64,000 nt of DNA. Origin: Orientallactaga sibirica. Lineage: Eukaryota > Chordata > Mammalia > Rodentia > Dipodidae. A model generated the notes under the pieces. It searched no databases. It was given only the letters and a program-made list of their open reading frames with translations, and was not told the origin of the DNA. The position numbers and the translations under genes are program-made. Below are positions 46,515-58,352 of the stretch, piece after piece. Every line of letters starts with the position of its first letter. Position 1 is the first letter of the stretch. Location: the NCBI GenBank assembly GCA_036365145.1, contig JAEOAD010000001.1:100785501-100849500 (forward strand). Reading direction: 5' to 3'.

Positions 46515-47394
46515 GGATATTTCTACTCTTACATTATTCATGCTCCCTCTTTCCCCAAAATCCCTGAGCCTTGGCAGATCTATTAACAATTTTTCTTTTG
46601 TTTGTTTGTTTGTACTTTGATTTTTTTTTTTTTTTTTTTAGTGTTGAGTTCTCTGTTGCCTCTGTATTTCTGCTTTAATGTGTTTTAATTCAACACAGTG
46701 TTTGGTGCCATTTCCCTGGCGGTATTTGTCAAACTGGATTTGGGAGAAATACTCATGTAGCTGCTCTCTCTATAATTTTCTTATGGCATCTGGTAAGTGT
46801 GGTTGAGGTGCCACATCTTGTGGTGAGCAGTAGGCTATATTTTCTTGCCATATTGATGGATTTTGGATCTCCCTAGGATTCTCTGCCATCTATAAAATAA
46901 AACATTATCCAATAAAGATAGCAGCTAAAAATTACTGAGAAGTCATTTGTGTCCATTAATTCATTTAATCAGCACAAAAGCTTTAGGAGTGCTAATTTTA
47001 TTCCCATATTGTTCATACATAAACTGAAACAGATATATTGGGTACATTGCCCAGTATAATTCCCAGGTAGAATCAAGTTGAGGAACATGAGGAGTTTAAC
47101 AAAAGAGCCTGTCCTTCACCACCTCATGTAATGTGGGCCAAATATATTATCTGATGGTTATAATTATCTCTGTGAAAAGTTTTTTTTTTTTTTTTTTTTT
47201 ACCTTATTTCTTCCCTTTCTTCTCTCCTTTCTCTATCTCTATCTACCTAGTCTGTCTGTCTGTATCTGCCTCTTCAACCTTTCTTTCTTTGTGATTTCCC
47301 CACAGACTGGTTAAATTACCAAAGCTATGATCAGGGTCACCAACTTTCTTAGGAATGTTGGTCCTAAATGTGCCTTACATAACTTTCCCATTCT
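46515..47394. other. Unrecognised sequence with T-runs
   Basis: A (GTTT)n/poly-T stretch at 46600-46640 and a poly-T at 47181-47200 followed by CT-rich DNA. No gene. Confidence 0.5.
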
Positions 47395-47755
47395 TGTCTT
47401 AGTTCATTTTGTCTGTTCCAGTGAAATCTTACATATTGGACAGGTTGTTTAATAAACAGAAATTTATTTCTCAAAATGCCAGTACCTAAGAAGTCCAAGT
47501 TCACAAACTTGCTTGCTTAAGGTCTGATGAAGACCTACCTTCTAGTTTGTAAATGTGTCTTCTAGCTCTGTTCTCATGTGGGGTGGTGGAAGAAATGTAC
47601 ACTAATCATTTTCAACCATTATTAGGGCACACATCTCATGTAGAAAGGTCCAATATTCATGATACAATCACCTCTTAAAGACTTACCTACTAACATATCA
47701 CTTGAGACATACATATCAATATGTGGATTCAGTTCAGTTCAATATGAATAATTAT
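47395..47755 (-). mobile_element. Possible MaLR/MST-like LTR remnant, reversed
   Basis: 'tcttagttcattttgtctgttcc...acagaaatttatttctcaaaatg...gatacaatcacctc' follows the reverse-strand order of MaLR LTRs. Diverged; class uncertain. Confidence 0.45.
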
Positions 47756-48660
47756 GGAATCTATTTGCAACAGATTATTTTGCTATGGCATTAAAACACT
47801 ATCCATACCACTGAATCTTAATACCCTCCCCATCTAATTCTTTAATAATAGGTTTGTGTACCTGAAGAAATACCCAGATCCTGAGCTTGAACCTTGTTGT
47901 CAGTAGACTAGAATGATCTTAAGATACTGAAAGGTCCTTGTCATGGCCCAAGGATGACTTGGGGAGCATATGAATCACCTGATATCATCCAGTATATTTT
48001 ACCAAATTAACATAATCCCTGATTCCTCCCCCACAAACCACATGTTGACCTAGATTTGTGTAGTTAATAACCTCTTGGAAAAAGATTGAGAATATTGTCA
48101 CCTGAGCCTCCGATAGCTTCATAATTTGCTGTGACAAGAATGCTGATCCTACCATATGTTGAACAGCTTCCCAAGCTTTCCTTGGAAATTTGGGTGGAAA
48201 CCTTCCTCATCCTATAATTCTGGAAATTTTGTATGTCAGCATCTCAGAGATGATTGCGACACTGGCTCCTGGTTTAGGAAGTAGTCAGCCTCTTTAGACC
48301 ATGGCTCGAGAAGTCTCTAGTCCCTGGAAGGCTGCACATGGCAACAAAAGACTTCACCAGGTAGTAAATTCTGTGAGAGTAGGAGACCTCAGAGGTCTTT
48401 TCTCAAACCAGTGGTTTATCATGGTGTACAGGAAACATAGACAGAACAGGTCCACATTGAGGACCCACACCAAAGGACATGCCCTCAGTCACGGAAACTT
48501 TCTAGCTCTCCCTGCTATATTATTTGCATGTAGGGACCAAGCTTTCAATCCATGAGCCAGTTGAGCCATTTTTAATATTCAAAACCTTATAATGTATATA
48601 GATGTGAGAGAAAATAACTACATGTGAACAAATTAAAATTTCCATAAGCTATTTCTTTAA
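47756..48660. other. Unrecognised sequence
   Basis: No gene. An 84-codon plus ORF (48301-48555) has no recognisable domain. Confidence 0.5.
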
Positions 48661-48797
48661 AAAAAAACATTTTTATTTATTTATTAAAAAGAGAGAGAGA
48701 GAGAAAGAGACAGACCAACAGACAGAGAATGGGCACACCAGGGCCTCCTGCTTCTAGAAACAAACGTTAGACACTTATGCCACTTGTGCATCTGCCG
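48661..48797 (-). repeat. 5'-truncated tRNA-derived SINE
   Basis: Only the A-tail, GA-rich body and part of the middle remain. It ends where the next SINE inserted. Confidence 0.75.
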
Positions 48798-48811
48798 TAA
48801 GCCATTTTTTT

Positions 48812-49031
48812 AAATATTTTACTGTTTTAAAATTTATTTGAGAGAGAGAGCAAAAGAGGCAGATAGAAGGAAAGAGAGAATGGGCACGCCAGGGCCTCCA
48901 GCCACTGCAAACAAACTCCAAATGCATGTGCTACCTTTTGCATCTGGCTTTCATGGGTCCTGGGAAATCGAACTGGGGTCCTCAGCCTTCTCAGGCAAAC
49001 GCCTTAACTGCTAAGCCATTTCCCCAGCCTA
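48812..49031 (-). repeat. tRNA-derived SINE inserted next to an older SINE
   Basis: Flanked by taagccatttttt (48798-48810 and 49032-49044). Full body with 'ccagccactgcaaacaaactcc' and 'gaaatcgaactggggtc'. Confidence 0.93.
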
Positions 49032-49044
49032 TAAGCCATTTTTT

Positions 49045-49311
49045 AAACTATCATATCAAAGAGACTTCCAAACAATGCTTGGTAAATTTCAATTCAACAG
49101 ACTAAACAAAACAAATCTTCCTGCAAAGTTTCAAACTCCTCCATAACAATATAGACTGATAATATCCTCTAAATGAAGACCAGTATTTTCTAGACCACTG
49201 GATATCAGACTTCAGGGAAAATATATAATGAGTTTGAATTAATGCTTTTCATAGCTACCTAGATCAGTGTAATTGTCAGTCCATTTGAGTGCTAGAAAAA
49301 TATGTCAACTA
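49045..49311. other. Unrecognised sequence
   Basis: Nothing identified. Confidence 0.5.
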
Positions 49312-49462
49312 GGGCTGGAGAGATGGCTTAGCAGTTAAGGTGTTTGCCTGCAAAGGCAAAGGATCCCAGTTCAACTCTCCAAGACCCACATAAACTAGAT
49401 GCACAAGGGGGCGCATGCATCTGGAATTCGTTTGCAGTAGCTGGAGGCCCTGGCATGCCTAT

Positions 49463-49494
<32 letters not shown>

Positions 49495-49552
49495 GCCTCT
49501 CTGCCTCTCTCAAATAAATAAATAAATACCATATATATATATATATATATAT
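49312..49552 (+). repeat. tRNA-derived SINE with (AT)n tail
   Basis: A well-kept copy (gggctggagagatggcttagc; cgcatgcatctggaattcg) with a long CT tract. Its AAAT tail turns into (AT)n at 49530-49552. Confidence 0.93.
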
Positions 49553-51056
49553 CAAGTAGATATTTTCCAATTAGCTGAAAGTTATTACTCACACTTCTAG
49601 AAGGTAAGAAGCCTGAGGTCCAGGCACCAGCAGATTGGGGGTCTGGTCAGGATCAGCTTTCCAGATTATAGATTCCATTTTCTGACCACATCTTCAAATG
49701 GTAGAAGAGACAACAAGCATTCTCCATGCTCTTTTACCAGGCTACTAATCCTGTCTGTGTTTTGCCTTCAGGACATAGTCTCTTCCCAAAGACTGTATCA
49801 TCCTATCATTTTTTTCATTTGGATTTCAACATACAAATTTTGGAAGGACACAAACATCCAGGCCATGTCAATAATTGTAAAGTCTACACTGTACCATCCT
49901 CCTCTAATAAGCCCACCAAGGATCCAGCCTTTAGATGCTTCCACAACTGTGTATACAACTCATTTTTGTTTACTTTGTTGGTATTTATTTGGAAAAGTGA
50001 CACTGTTAAATAAACTGACCAGAACAAAAGTCCTGATCCAGAGCTCCAAACCAGAGGCCAAAAGGAATGGAGATCATGGTCTCCTGGGGAAGTATTTCTC
50101 CAAAAATGCTCAAAAATGAGAAAGTGAGACTCTTCCATCTAGATTTTCCCAAATATGCTGGCAAAGTAAAATTGCACCTAGACAGACATGTGACCACACA
50201 AACATTCTATGACCAAGCATAAATCAGCACACACTTTCCAAAAAACATACCACAGCAGCTGCAACTGCACACATTTGCTTCATTCAATAATTGACATGGA
50301 AGCAGTATTGTTATTTAAAAACTCAATCATGGCTCTAAAATTTAAAGACCACAAAAATACAGTACCATCATCAAAAAATCTTTCCTAGTTAAGCAGCTAA
50401 AGACGCACTTCACACTAGAAAGAATGGTCATGAAGTGACGTTTGTGAGAAAAGGACCTTGAGATTGTTTCTCAGTTTGCTTGCCTTCAGTGAAAAGCTGC
50501 AAACAAGTGAGTTACATAGTGTGTACTAGTCTGTGCATTCTACTCTCATTTCCTCTGGGTATGGACAAAAAGTGGAAGAGAATAGCTTCATTGTATTCTG
50601 AAGTCTGCATATCAGTATTGAGACATATCGAAGGAATGTTGTAAAGTATAATAATAACCAAATCTGTTACGTGGAATCAAGGTACTTAGGGCAGTTGAGT
50701 TCAACTAACTACTTAGGAATTCAAGTGTTAAAGTTGGTTATAACAACAAATTCTAAAGCAAATATCACTACCCCAGATTGAAAAACTAAGTACCCAATGT
50801 TAATATGGAAAGAATACTAGAAGAGTTACCAGATTTTATAGCTACTATTAAATATGGACTACCATTCCTAACAGCAAATGCATGAAATCTGTTCATCACA
50901 AACAGTACCCAATAATTGTCTAATGTATGGAAGAAAAAATAATGTACAAATGTTAGTTATGTTTCTATTGTTTGAAGTCAGTTATTTGTTATCAGTGGTA
51001 TGGACAGCATTACCAAAGCCTTAGTGTCCATTAGTAAATTAAAATGTTTATGTCTT
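49553..51056. other. Repeat-free sequence of about 1.5 kb
   Basis: No gene or repeat identified. Overlapping ORFs of up to 120 codons at 49726-50138 occur in several frames on both strands, which points to chance. Confidence 0.5.
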
Positions 51057-51268
51057 GGGCTGGAGAAATGGCTTAGTGGTTAAGAGCATTTGCCTGCGAA
51101 GCCTAAGGACCCAGGTTTGATTCCCCAGTGCCTCTGTAAGCCTAATGCATGTAGTGGCATTTGCATCTTGAGTTGGCTTGTAGTGGCTAGAGGCCCTGGT
51201 GCACTCATTCTCTTTCTCTATCTGCCTCTCCCTCTCTCTAATAATTAAATAAGTAAATAAACAAATAT
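51057..51268 (+). repeat. tRNA-derived SINE with target-site duplication
   Basis: Head gggctggagaaatggcttag. Flanked by aaatgtttatgtcttg (51041-51056) and aaatgtttaagtcttg (51269-51284). Confidence 0.94.
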
Positions 51269-51284
51269 AAATGTTTAAGTCTTG

Positions 51285-52162
51285 CTTGCTATTCTTTTCC
51301 TTCATTATCCCATTTTTTAAATCAGGAATTCACTTAGATTGCATTGCTATATTTAGCACAAACAAAATTTCACAGTAGAATCAAAACACACTGACACTTT
51401 AGTAACTTGCAGAATATACTTCTGGCTCTTAAAGCATAAATTCACTGGATGCTTTTCTTATAAGTAGACCTTAGCCACATATCTATTATCAATGTTTTGT
51501 GATTCTAAGTTTAATAATAAACTGAAAATCTCTCCTTGAATAAAAGGGTATCTTTTAAAGAAAACAAAATTTCCAAATCCTAACATGGAACAAAAAAAAA
51601 TATCAGTTTTAGTAATGAGAATGCATTTATACTACATCCTTGCTAAGTGTCCAAGTGATATTTTAAACTCTTTGAGCAATTGATATTACCAAACAAGAGT
51701 TTCTTTCTTTATATGTCTTCAGAAAAAAAAAAAGCCCAAGCTAACTATTGGCTTGTTGATTTTAGTTACATTCATTATCTTCTGTTGAGTTTCTGTTCAC
51801 TTTAATCTTGGTTTCTCTTTGCCCTCACCTCAGGGTTCACAATTATAAGCTAGCAAGTACTATAGAAAGCAATGAGGCAGGATAAGCAGATTTCTTTAGT
51901 TTATTAAAGCAGTAACAAAATTTAGAATGTCTTTGAAATCTTACTAAGAAAAATTCCACAATCGATCACCTTGCATGCCTTTAGAAAGAATTTACCCAGT
52001 TTTCTTCACTCACATGGTTTCCACATCTTCTGATCTCCTTATACTCTCACTGTGAGAATTTTATCACAGTGAATCTAAAACTAACTGGATTCTGACTTAC
52101 ATGCAAGCCCGAAGGACCATCAGTCCCAGTCTGTGAGGCTATGTGTTAGATAAAAATCAAAC
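51285..52162. other. Unrecognised AT-rich sequence
   Basis: Nothing identified. Confidence 0.5.
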
Positions 52163-52300
52163 ATGAGCTACACATGTTGGCACTGGCATGTCATGCCAGC
52201 TACTTGGAAGGCTAGATAGGAGGCTCAATTGCACCCATGAGTTTAAGGTCAGACTGGAAAATATAGTGAGTTTCCCTACCTCAAATAAATATAAAAAATT
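52163..52300 (+). repeat. Diverged B1 SINE
   Basis: 'atgccagctacttggaaggctagataggagg...gagtttaaggtcagactgg...cctacctcaaataaat' follows the B1 order. Strongly eroded. Confidence 0.7.
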
Positions 52301-54345
52301 TAAAAAATTGAACTATAGCCTTCATCCATTCTACTACCAGCAAGACCTCCACAGCTTTGCATGTCAGTATATCTAAATATTGCTGGAAGGTAGAAATCTA
52401 GAAAGATGTGTAAAGGAGTTTATTTCAAAAATGCATGATTATATTTTTCTGGCATTTCCACTGCAAGGAAAAATGTATATAAGCCTCGCCAGAGAGAAAG
52501 TAAAAATAAACATGGAAATATACCCTTGGTCCAATCCTTTCCCCCCCTTTCTCCCACCAGCACAAAATACATCAAACTGGAGCCACACTGTAGCTCTACT
52601 TCTTGCTTTCATTCCCTCCTGAGTCTTACAGCACTTTCTGCTAGATTTCCTGACAGATACCAATTTAGGATACTCTGACAGTGAGTCTGAGCTTCTTCCT
52701 GTTTTCTTCCTCTAAAGTTCATTTACTTGCTCACATTTAAGCAAACTCATTTCTCAGGTAGCTATCTTCTTATATCTTATTTTTAATAATAATGCAATTC
52801 AACATTTGCCCAGATTTGCCATTAGTACAGAGTATGGTCCTACCAGTATTCCTCCATAGTATAGCCCAGCCAGAATAGTTTGTTGAGTTAATTTTCCTGT
52901 TGAAGACTCGCTGGCCATTAGCTAAGGAACAAAGAAGAGAGAAGATTGGATGTATTTTTGTAGAATTAAAAATAAAGGAGAGGATTAATTGGAAAAATGA
53001 ATAGACCCTAAATAGACCAAATTGGGCTAAATCCACTCATTTGTCCATGCTGATGTTCCATTTTTACTACATCTGGCTAGTTGGCTGGAGAAAAGGGCCA
53101 CCTGGACAATAAAACCCATCAGAGATCTCAAAACACTTACCTAAAATTCAATGGTATCAGAAGCACAGCAGAGATCAGTGAAAGGCTACTGGATCATCAA
53201 GGCTTATGATAAAGCAATGACAGATAATTTTTATAGAACCTGCTAAATTCTCAGCCTTGGAAGAAATGAGTTGTTTTAAGAATGTAGCTCGAGGAGATGC
53301 AGAGAGGATGAGGCTCTAGGATGATGACTTGGGGGTATTAGTGTTTATCTGTGGATATAATCAGATAAAATACAATGGGATAACACCGGTGATAAGCTTC
53401 CACTAAGAACTTACTAAAAGGTAGGTGCTGTGCAATATAATTCACATTTTCTAACACTCTTAAATGGCAACTCAATGATACCAGTGCTATTACAATACCC
53501 ATTTTACTGACTGACATACTGAGACTCACAGAGTTTAAATTGTGAACCTAAGATAACAGATGCATCAAGGACCTCGAATTAAAATGCAGGTAGTGGTACC
53601 CTTCACCTTAATGTATACAGTAGTACCTTTGCATTCAAGGGAGTTTTGTATAGTGCTACATGTACTTAAAGAGAGAAAGAAGAGAGAGAGAGAGAAAATG
53701 CTCTGATTAGCAATTCACTAGAGCCTACAGGGGTACACTCCGCCCATCACTCCATCCCCATGAGCGAACTTCCCAGAAGGACAAGACATGAGAGTCTTGT
53801 TCTGTCATTCCCTTCCCACACTCAGTCCCTTAGTGTCTCTCACAGTGGGATTTTGTGATATATTTTAAAAATGACTTTCTTCAAATGACATAGCTATTCA
53901 ATAGATAAGCAAGCTCTTCCTCTGGATGACCAGTCATAGGGGAATTTTTCAACATTCTGCGAAGAGAATTTAACTTAGGTTCCTTGAGAAGTGGCACATC
54001 TTTCACCAGTGATGCACCTTCTCAAACGGTTTCTGGAAAAAGCATAACTTTCCCTCATGTACTGCTTATAAAATATAATTCCAGATGAAAGACAGCTCTT
54101 CGCAGCTTCCAGATGGTGCAAACCATGTTCTCTCAAAAATCACAGCTTAGCTTCGTTGTTTTTTTTTTTTTTTGCCCCATTTAGACATCTTATGGTATCT
54201 ATATTTCAGAGTGGTGTAAAATAATGGACAGACATTTTCAATTCCTTAAAAGGGAAATTAAAAGTTCTTCCCCAAGAAGAGATGAAAAATGAAGAAGTGA
54301 ACATATTTGTAAATTAAGATAAGATGAGAGAAGTAAAGGATGACA
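52301..54345. other. Unrecognised sequence of about 2 kb
   Basis: No gene or transposon recognised. A GA-rich run lies at 53670-53697 and a poly-T at 54160-54174. Confidence 0.5.
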
Positions 54346-55177
54346 GATATGGTAATCTGAATGTAAAATGTGCCCCATAAGCTCAGGTGTTTGAATATCT
54401 CATCCTGACTGTGATGGTTAAGTTTGTGTCAACTTGATTTGTTTAGGAATCCACAGACATTCCTCATAAGTGTGTCTCTGAGGTTGCCTCTAGGAAGGAT
54501 TAACTAAAGGAACAATCCTTCCCCCAGGGTGAGCCCTTCTCCCAGAGCGGACGGCCCCTCTCAGAGGAGGGGGCTGGTTTATCTAAAGAAGCTCTGGGAA
54601 GAAAGGCATCCTCTCCTCCCACCTGGCTGCCAGGGCTGCTCACTGTTCTCTGCTTAGTGCGTGCTGCTTTCCAGTGTGGACCGAAGAGCAGCGTCTCTCC
54701 AGGACGCCTCCAGACCTTCAGTGCCAGGTTGGGACTGCAGAGACATCCAGCCTCGTGGACTGAGCAGCTACCAGGTTCCTTGACTCTCGGGCCTGCAACC
54801 TTCTATTGCTGGACTGTTGTAAACTAATCCAATAAATTCCCTTTTAATACAATTCATTCTATCAGTTCTGTTCCTCTAGAGAACCCTGACTAATACACCA
54901 ACCTAGTGGGACTATTCTTGAAGGTTGTGGAACCTTTAGAAGGTGGCATCTTCCTAGAAGAACTGTGTCTTTGGGAGTGAGCCTTGAGGTTTCATAGTCC
55001 AGTCCTGCTAGCTTGCTGTCTGTCTCTCACTTCCCCTGTTGATATGAGGATGTGATGCTTGTCTCCTGTTTCTACCCTGCTTGTCCTTCTGGAAATGTAA
55101 GCCAAAATAAACTCTCTCCTTCCTAAGATGCCTTGAATGGGTGTTTTGTCCTAGAAATTAGGAAGCAACTGACACAG
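54346..55177 (+). mobile_element. MaLR-type LTR split by an ERVL-type LTR
   Basis: Left piece 54346-54409 (ggtaatctgaatgtaaaatgtgccccataagctcagg) and right piece 54898-55177 ('ggcatcttcctagaagaactgtgtct...ttgagg', 'gtaagccaaaataaactctc', ending 'gcaactgacacag') together make a normal MaLR LTR of about 345 bp. The 488-bp insert is a different LTR. Confidence 0.65.
54410..54897 (+). mobile_element. ERVL (MLT2-like) LTR nested in a MaLR LTR
   Basis: Starts tgtgatggttaagtttgtgt and ends ctctagagaaccctgactaataca. I recall these termini as characteristic of the MLT2-type ERVL LTR group (tgatggtta...gtcaacttgac at the 5' end and agaaccctgactaatac at the 3' end). It is GC-richer than its surroundings (54530-54790). 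Termini TG...CA are intact. No convincing 5-bp duplication (ctgac left, ccaac right). Confidence 0.6.
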
Positions 55178-55219
55178 CACATTAAGTTTGAAAAAAATAC
55201 ATAAATACAGATTAGATGC

Positions 55220-55558
55220 TGTGATGGCTTTCATGAAATGTCCCCCATAGGATCATGCATTTTGAATACTTGGGTCCCCAGTTGGTGGCAATTTGGAATG
55301 TTGATGGGCCTTTGGGAAATGGAGCTCTGCAGGAGGAGGTGTAACAATGAGGCTGACTTGATATAGCTCAGTTCAGACTATGTTTTCCTGCTGCTGTGGA
55401 GATAAGATGCCCAGCTTTCTATCTGCTGGAGTTAAGCTTTGACCACTGTGATAAAACTTTCCCTCAAGACTGTATATAAGTTTGAAACAACCCTTTCCTT
55501 CCATAAGCTGGTTCTGGTTAGGTGTTTTGTCCCAGTAACAAAAAGATAACTACTACAG
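55220..55558 (+). mobile_element. MaLR-type solo LTR
   Basis: 'tgtgatggctttcatgaaatgtcccccatagg...ttgaatacttgggtccccagttgg' and the end 'ggtgttttgtcccagtaac...ctactacag'. It is the best-preserved MaLR LTR of this kind in the window, about 40 bp downstream of the nested pair. Confidence 0.7.
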
Positions 55559-56246
55559 ATGTTCAACCCTGTACCATTCCTAGATTGTGCAATAAAGATT
55601 TTAAAACTCAAGTAAAGGGAAAAGTGCATGTAAGTTCCTACTATCCCACATTAGCTATTTATGCATTCATTATTAAATGTATTTGAGAACATTGTATTCA
55701 TAGGATGGTTAAATCATAACTATATTAATACAGTTTGTTGGGAAGATAAATATAAAGCTCCCAGAGTGGTAATATTTTACTGAAATTGCTGTCTCCCCAT
55801 ATACCTCTCCTACCTTATTTCAAGAAATAAATATTAGGTGTACTGAATCAAATAATCAAATCATAGCTGTACAAGAATCCATCCTGCTGGAGATGGGGAA
55901 GATCCTCTACCCTTCAATTCCTAATCATGGGTGTGAAGAGTTATTTCCTAACAGTCTGTCTCCATTTCCAGAACTTAACGTTTACACTTTTCTTTCTCTA
56001 ACTTCACAGTAACTTACTTCAGGTTCATTATATCTCTGAAGATACCACACTGTGGATCTGAGGTTGGATTGGAACAGTCCCTGTTCCTGCTTTATAGTAG
56101 TTGTTTGTCATGAGCCAGGGACAGGTGGGTGCTCTATCTAAAGGGAGAGCAGCCTTCACTATATAAATGTCACAAGAAAATTTCTACTAACATGGCACCT
56201 GATAACTACTTCCTTGAAGTGAGCTACTACCATTTTTATTTGCAAC
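55559..56246. other. Unrecognised sequence
   Basis: Nothing identified. Confidence 0.5.
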
Positions 56247-56470
56247 CTTTTTTTAATATTTTATTTATTTGACAGAGAAAGATGGAGGGAGAGAAAGAGA
56301 GAGAGAGAGAGAGCAAGAATGGGTGCACCAGGGCTTCCTAGTCACTACAAATGAGCTCCAGACACATGCGCCTCCTTGTGCATCTGGCTAACATGGGTCC
56401 TGGGGAATCAAACCTGGGTCCACTGGCTTTGCAGGCAAACACCTTAACCACTAAGCCATCCCTCCAGCCC
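56247..56470 (-). repeat. tRNA-derived SINE with target-site duplication
   Basis: Flanked by tttatttgcaac (56235-56246 and 56471-56482). Complete reversed body. Confidence 0.94.
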
Positions 56471-56482
56471 TTTATTTGCAAC

Positions 56483-58149
56483 TTTTCTCTTACTGAGTCC
56501 AACAAGTCCTATTTTTTTGTTGGTTAGACTGGTTTGAGATTTTTCTTCCCTCTTTTCCTTCTGTGTTCGACTTAAAAGCAACAGGAAGTACCTGTTGACT
56601 AAAAAGATAAGTTCAGTTAAGCCATTTAAAATGACAGCAATGGTGTTTGTAAGTAGATTTAATAATCCCATCGAACTTTATACCTCAGCCTCATGGTCAC
56701 ATGGTGTAAATGGTCAAGAAAGCAAGGAAGCATCTCATTTCACATTGGTTTGGAACTTTTTTATTTCTAACATATTTCTTTTCTTAACTACATTTTTGTC
56801 CCTGCATATTTATGATTTTGAAAGTACACCATTTTATTAAACTAGAGCCACCAGATCATAAAGGTTATTTGGCACTAAGTGGACAGCCTAGAAACAACAT
56901 CTTGCTACAGTAAGATAAGCTCAATGTGTGAAGTTACTCATAAGCCACAATTCAGTATGGCTAAGTCACTTTCCCAGGTTTGGCTTACAAAGTCAGGAAT
57001 GGATTTCCCTTTGTTCTCTTTATGTATGTTTAGCTATTTATGACACCTGTTCAATATTTCACAATAGTATCTCATACACTCAGTAAAGACTGGCTATGGT
57101 AGGCAATACCAGCTTTCATATAAATTAAAACTTAAATCACCAATTAAGAATAAGAAGAGAAAGAAAAGTGTCTGGTGTGAAGAATTTTATATCAAGCTAC
57201 AATTTTTCTCTAGGTTCTAGCATTTTCCAAAACAACAACAACAACAAAAAAAAGAAAATTAAATAGAGGAAAGTTCCTTCTTATAACCCTCTTTCAATCT
57301 TCATTCTACTGATTTTGATTTTTTTCCATACTTGACCCCAGACTTCCTACGGATATTTCTTCAATTCTTTTGCACTCTCAAATTCCTATTTGGTCTCCTT
57401 AATCTTAAGATCAAAGCAAGTTGAAAAACTCTGACTGCCTCAGGAAGATCCCATTGCTTAGAAAGAACATATCAGAGTCCAAAGATGTGGTAAGGTTCTC
57501 AGCTGAATCAAATGGTTTGACTTTGGGACTCTTATGAGCTTGCTACATGACCCCTATGATAAGCATGGAATAACCTACCATTCAGGAAGGCTGTGAGAAA
57601 AATATAAGCACTCATGATACAACAGGTATAAAGTGAATCTGCTAATTTTCCTATAATGAAGCACTATTATTCAAGAGAAACCAATGAGAAAGTCATTAAA
57701 AGGGAGCAATGACTTCTACATCAAAAGCATATTGGTCATAAATACCCTAGCTTTCCCTCCCAACTCTGACATTGATTTGTTATTCCTGATCAAGAAATCT
57801 CTATGTTCAGGAATTGATTAGTTCTATTTTGGGACTTACAACCTGTCAAGGACAGAACAAGGAATTAATCCATTCCTTTGGCAGGAACTGAGGTATTTGC
57901 ATTAGAGATGCTTTCAGATGACAGCTAAATGTAAAATGTTTATGGATGCCAGAAGGCTTACTCTGTATAGGGACATGGACAACAAAATCCACATTAGTCA
58001 ATCAAACTATTGACACAATAAATGTGAGATCTTAGTAAGATATTTAACCTCACTAAACCTCCTCTGTAAAGGGGAGATGTGAGAATGCTTCTGACTTTAT
58101 AGGATTTAAATGGAAAATAAATAAATAAGTTAAAGTAAGACAGAATTTG
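56483..58149. other. Repeat-free sequence of about 1.7 kb
   Basis: No gene or transposon recognised. A small (CAA)n run lies at 57228-57246. Confidence 0.5.
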
Positions 58150-58231
58150 GAGAATTGATGTGAGTTCAAGGCCAGCCTGAAACTTCACAGTAAGTTCCAG
58201 GTCATCTTGGGCTAGAGTAAAACCCTGTCTC
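58150..58231 (+). repeat. 5'-truncated B1 SINE
   Basis: Only the second half is present ('gagttcaaggccagcctg', 'gtaagttccaggtcatcttggg', 'gtctcaag'). Its A-tail has turned into the following GAAA repeat. Confidence 0.85.
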
Positions 58232-58242
58232 AAGAAAAGAAA

Positions 58243-58304
<62 letters not shown>

Positions 58305-58352
58305 AAAAAAAAAGAAAGAAAAAAAAGAAAGAAAGAAAAGAAAAAAGAAAGT
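58232..58352. repeat. (GAAA)n microsatellite
   Basis: About 120 bp of GAAA units grown from the B1 tail, with impurities at the far end. The 171-codon minus-strand ORF across it (runs of Phe, Ser and Leu) is an artefact of the repeat. Confidence 0.95.

Noticed and set aside
49726..50138. Overlapping ORFs of 84-120 codons in several frames
   Set aside because: Several frames open at once with no domain or codon bias, consistent with chance in stop-poor sequence.
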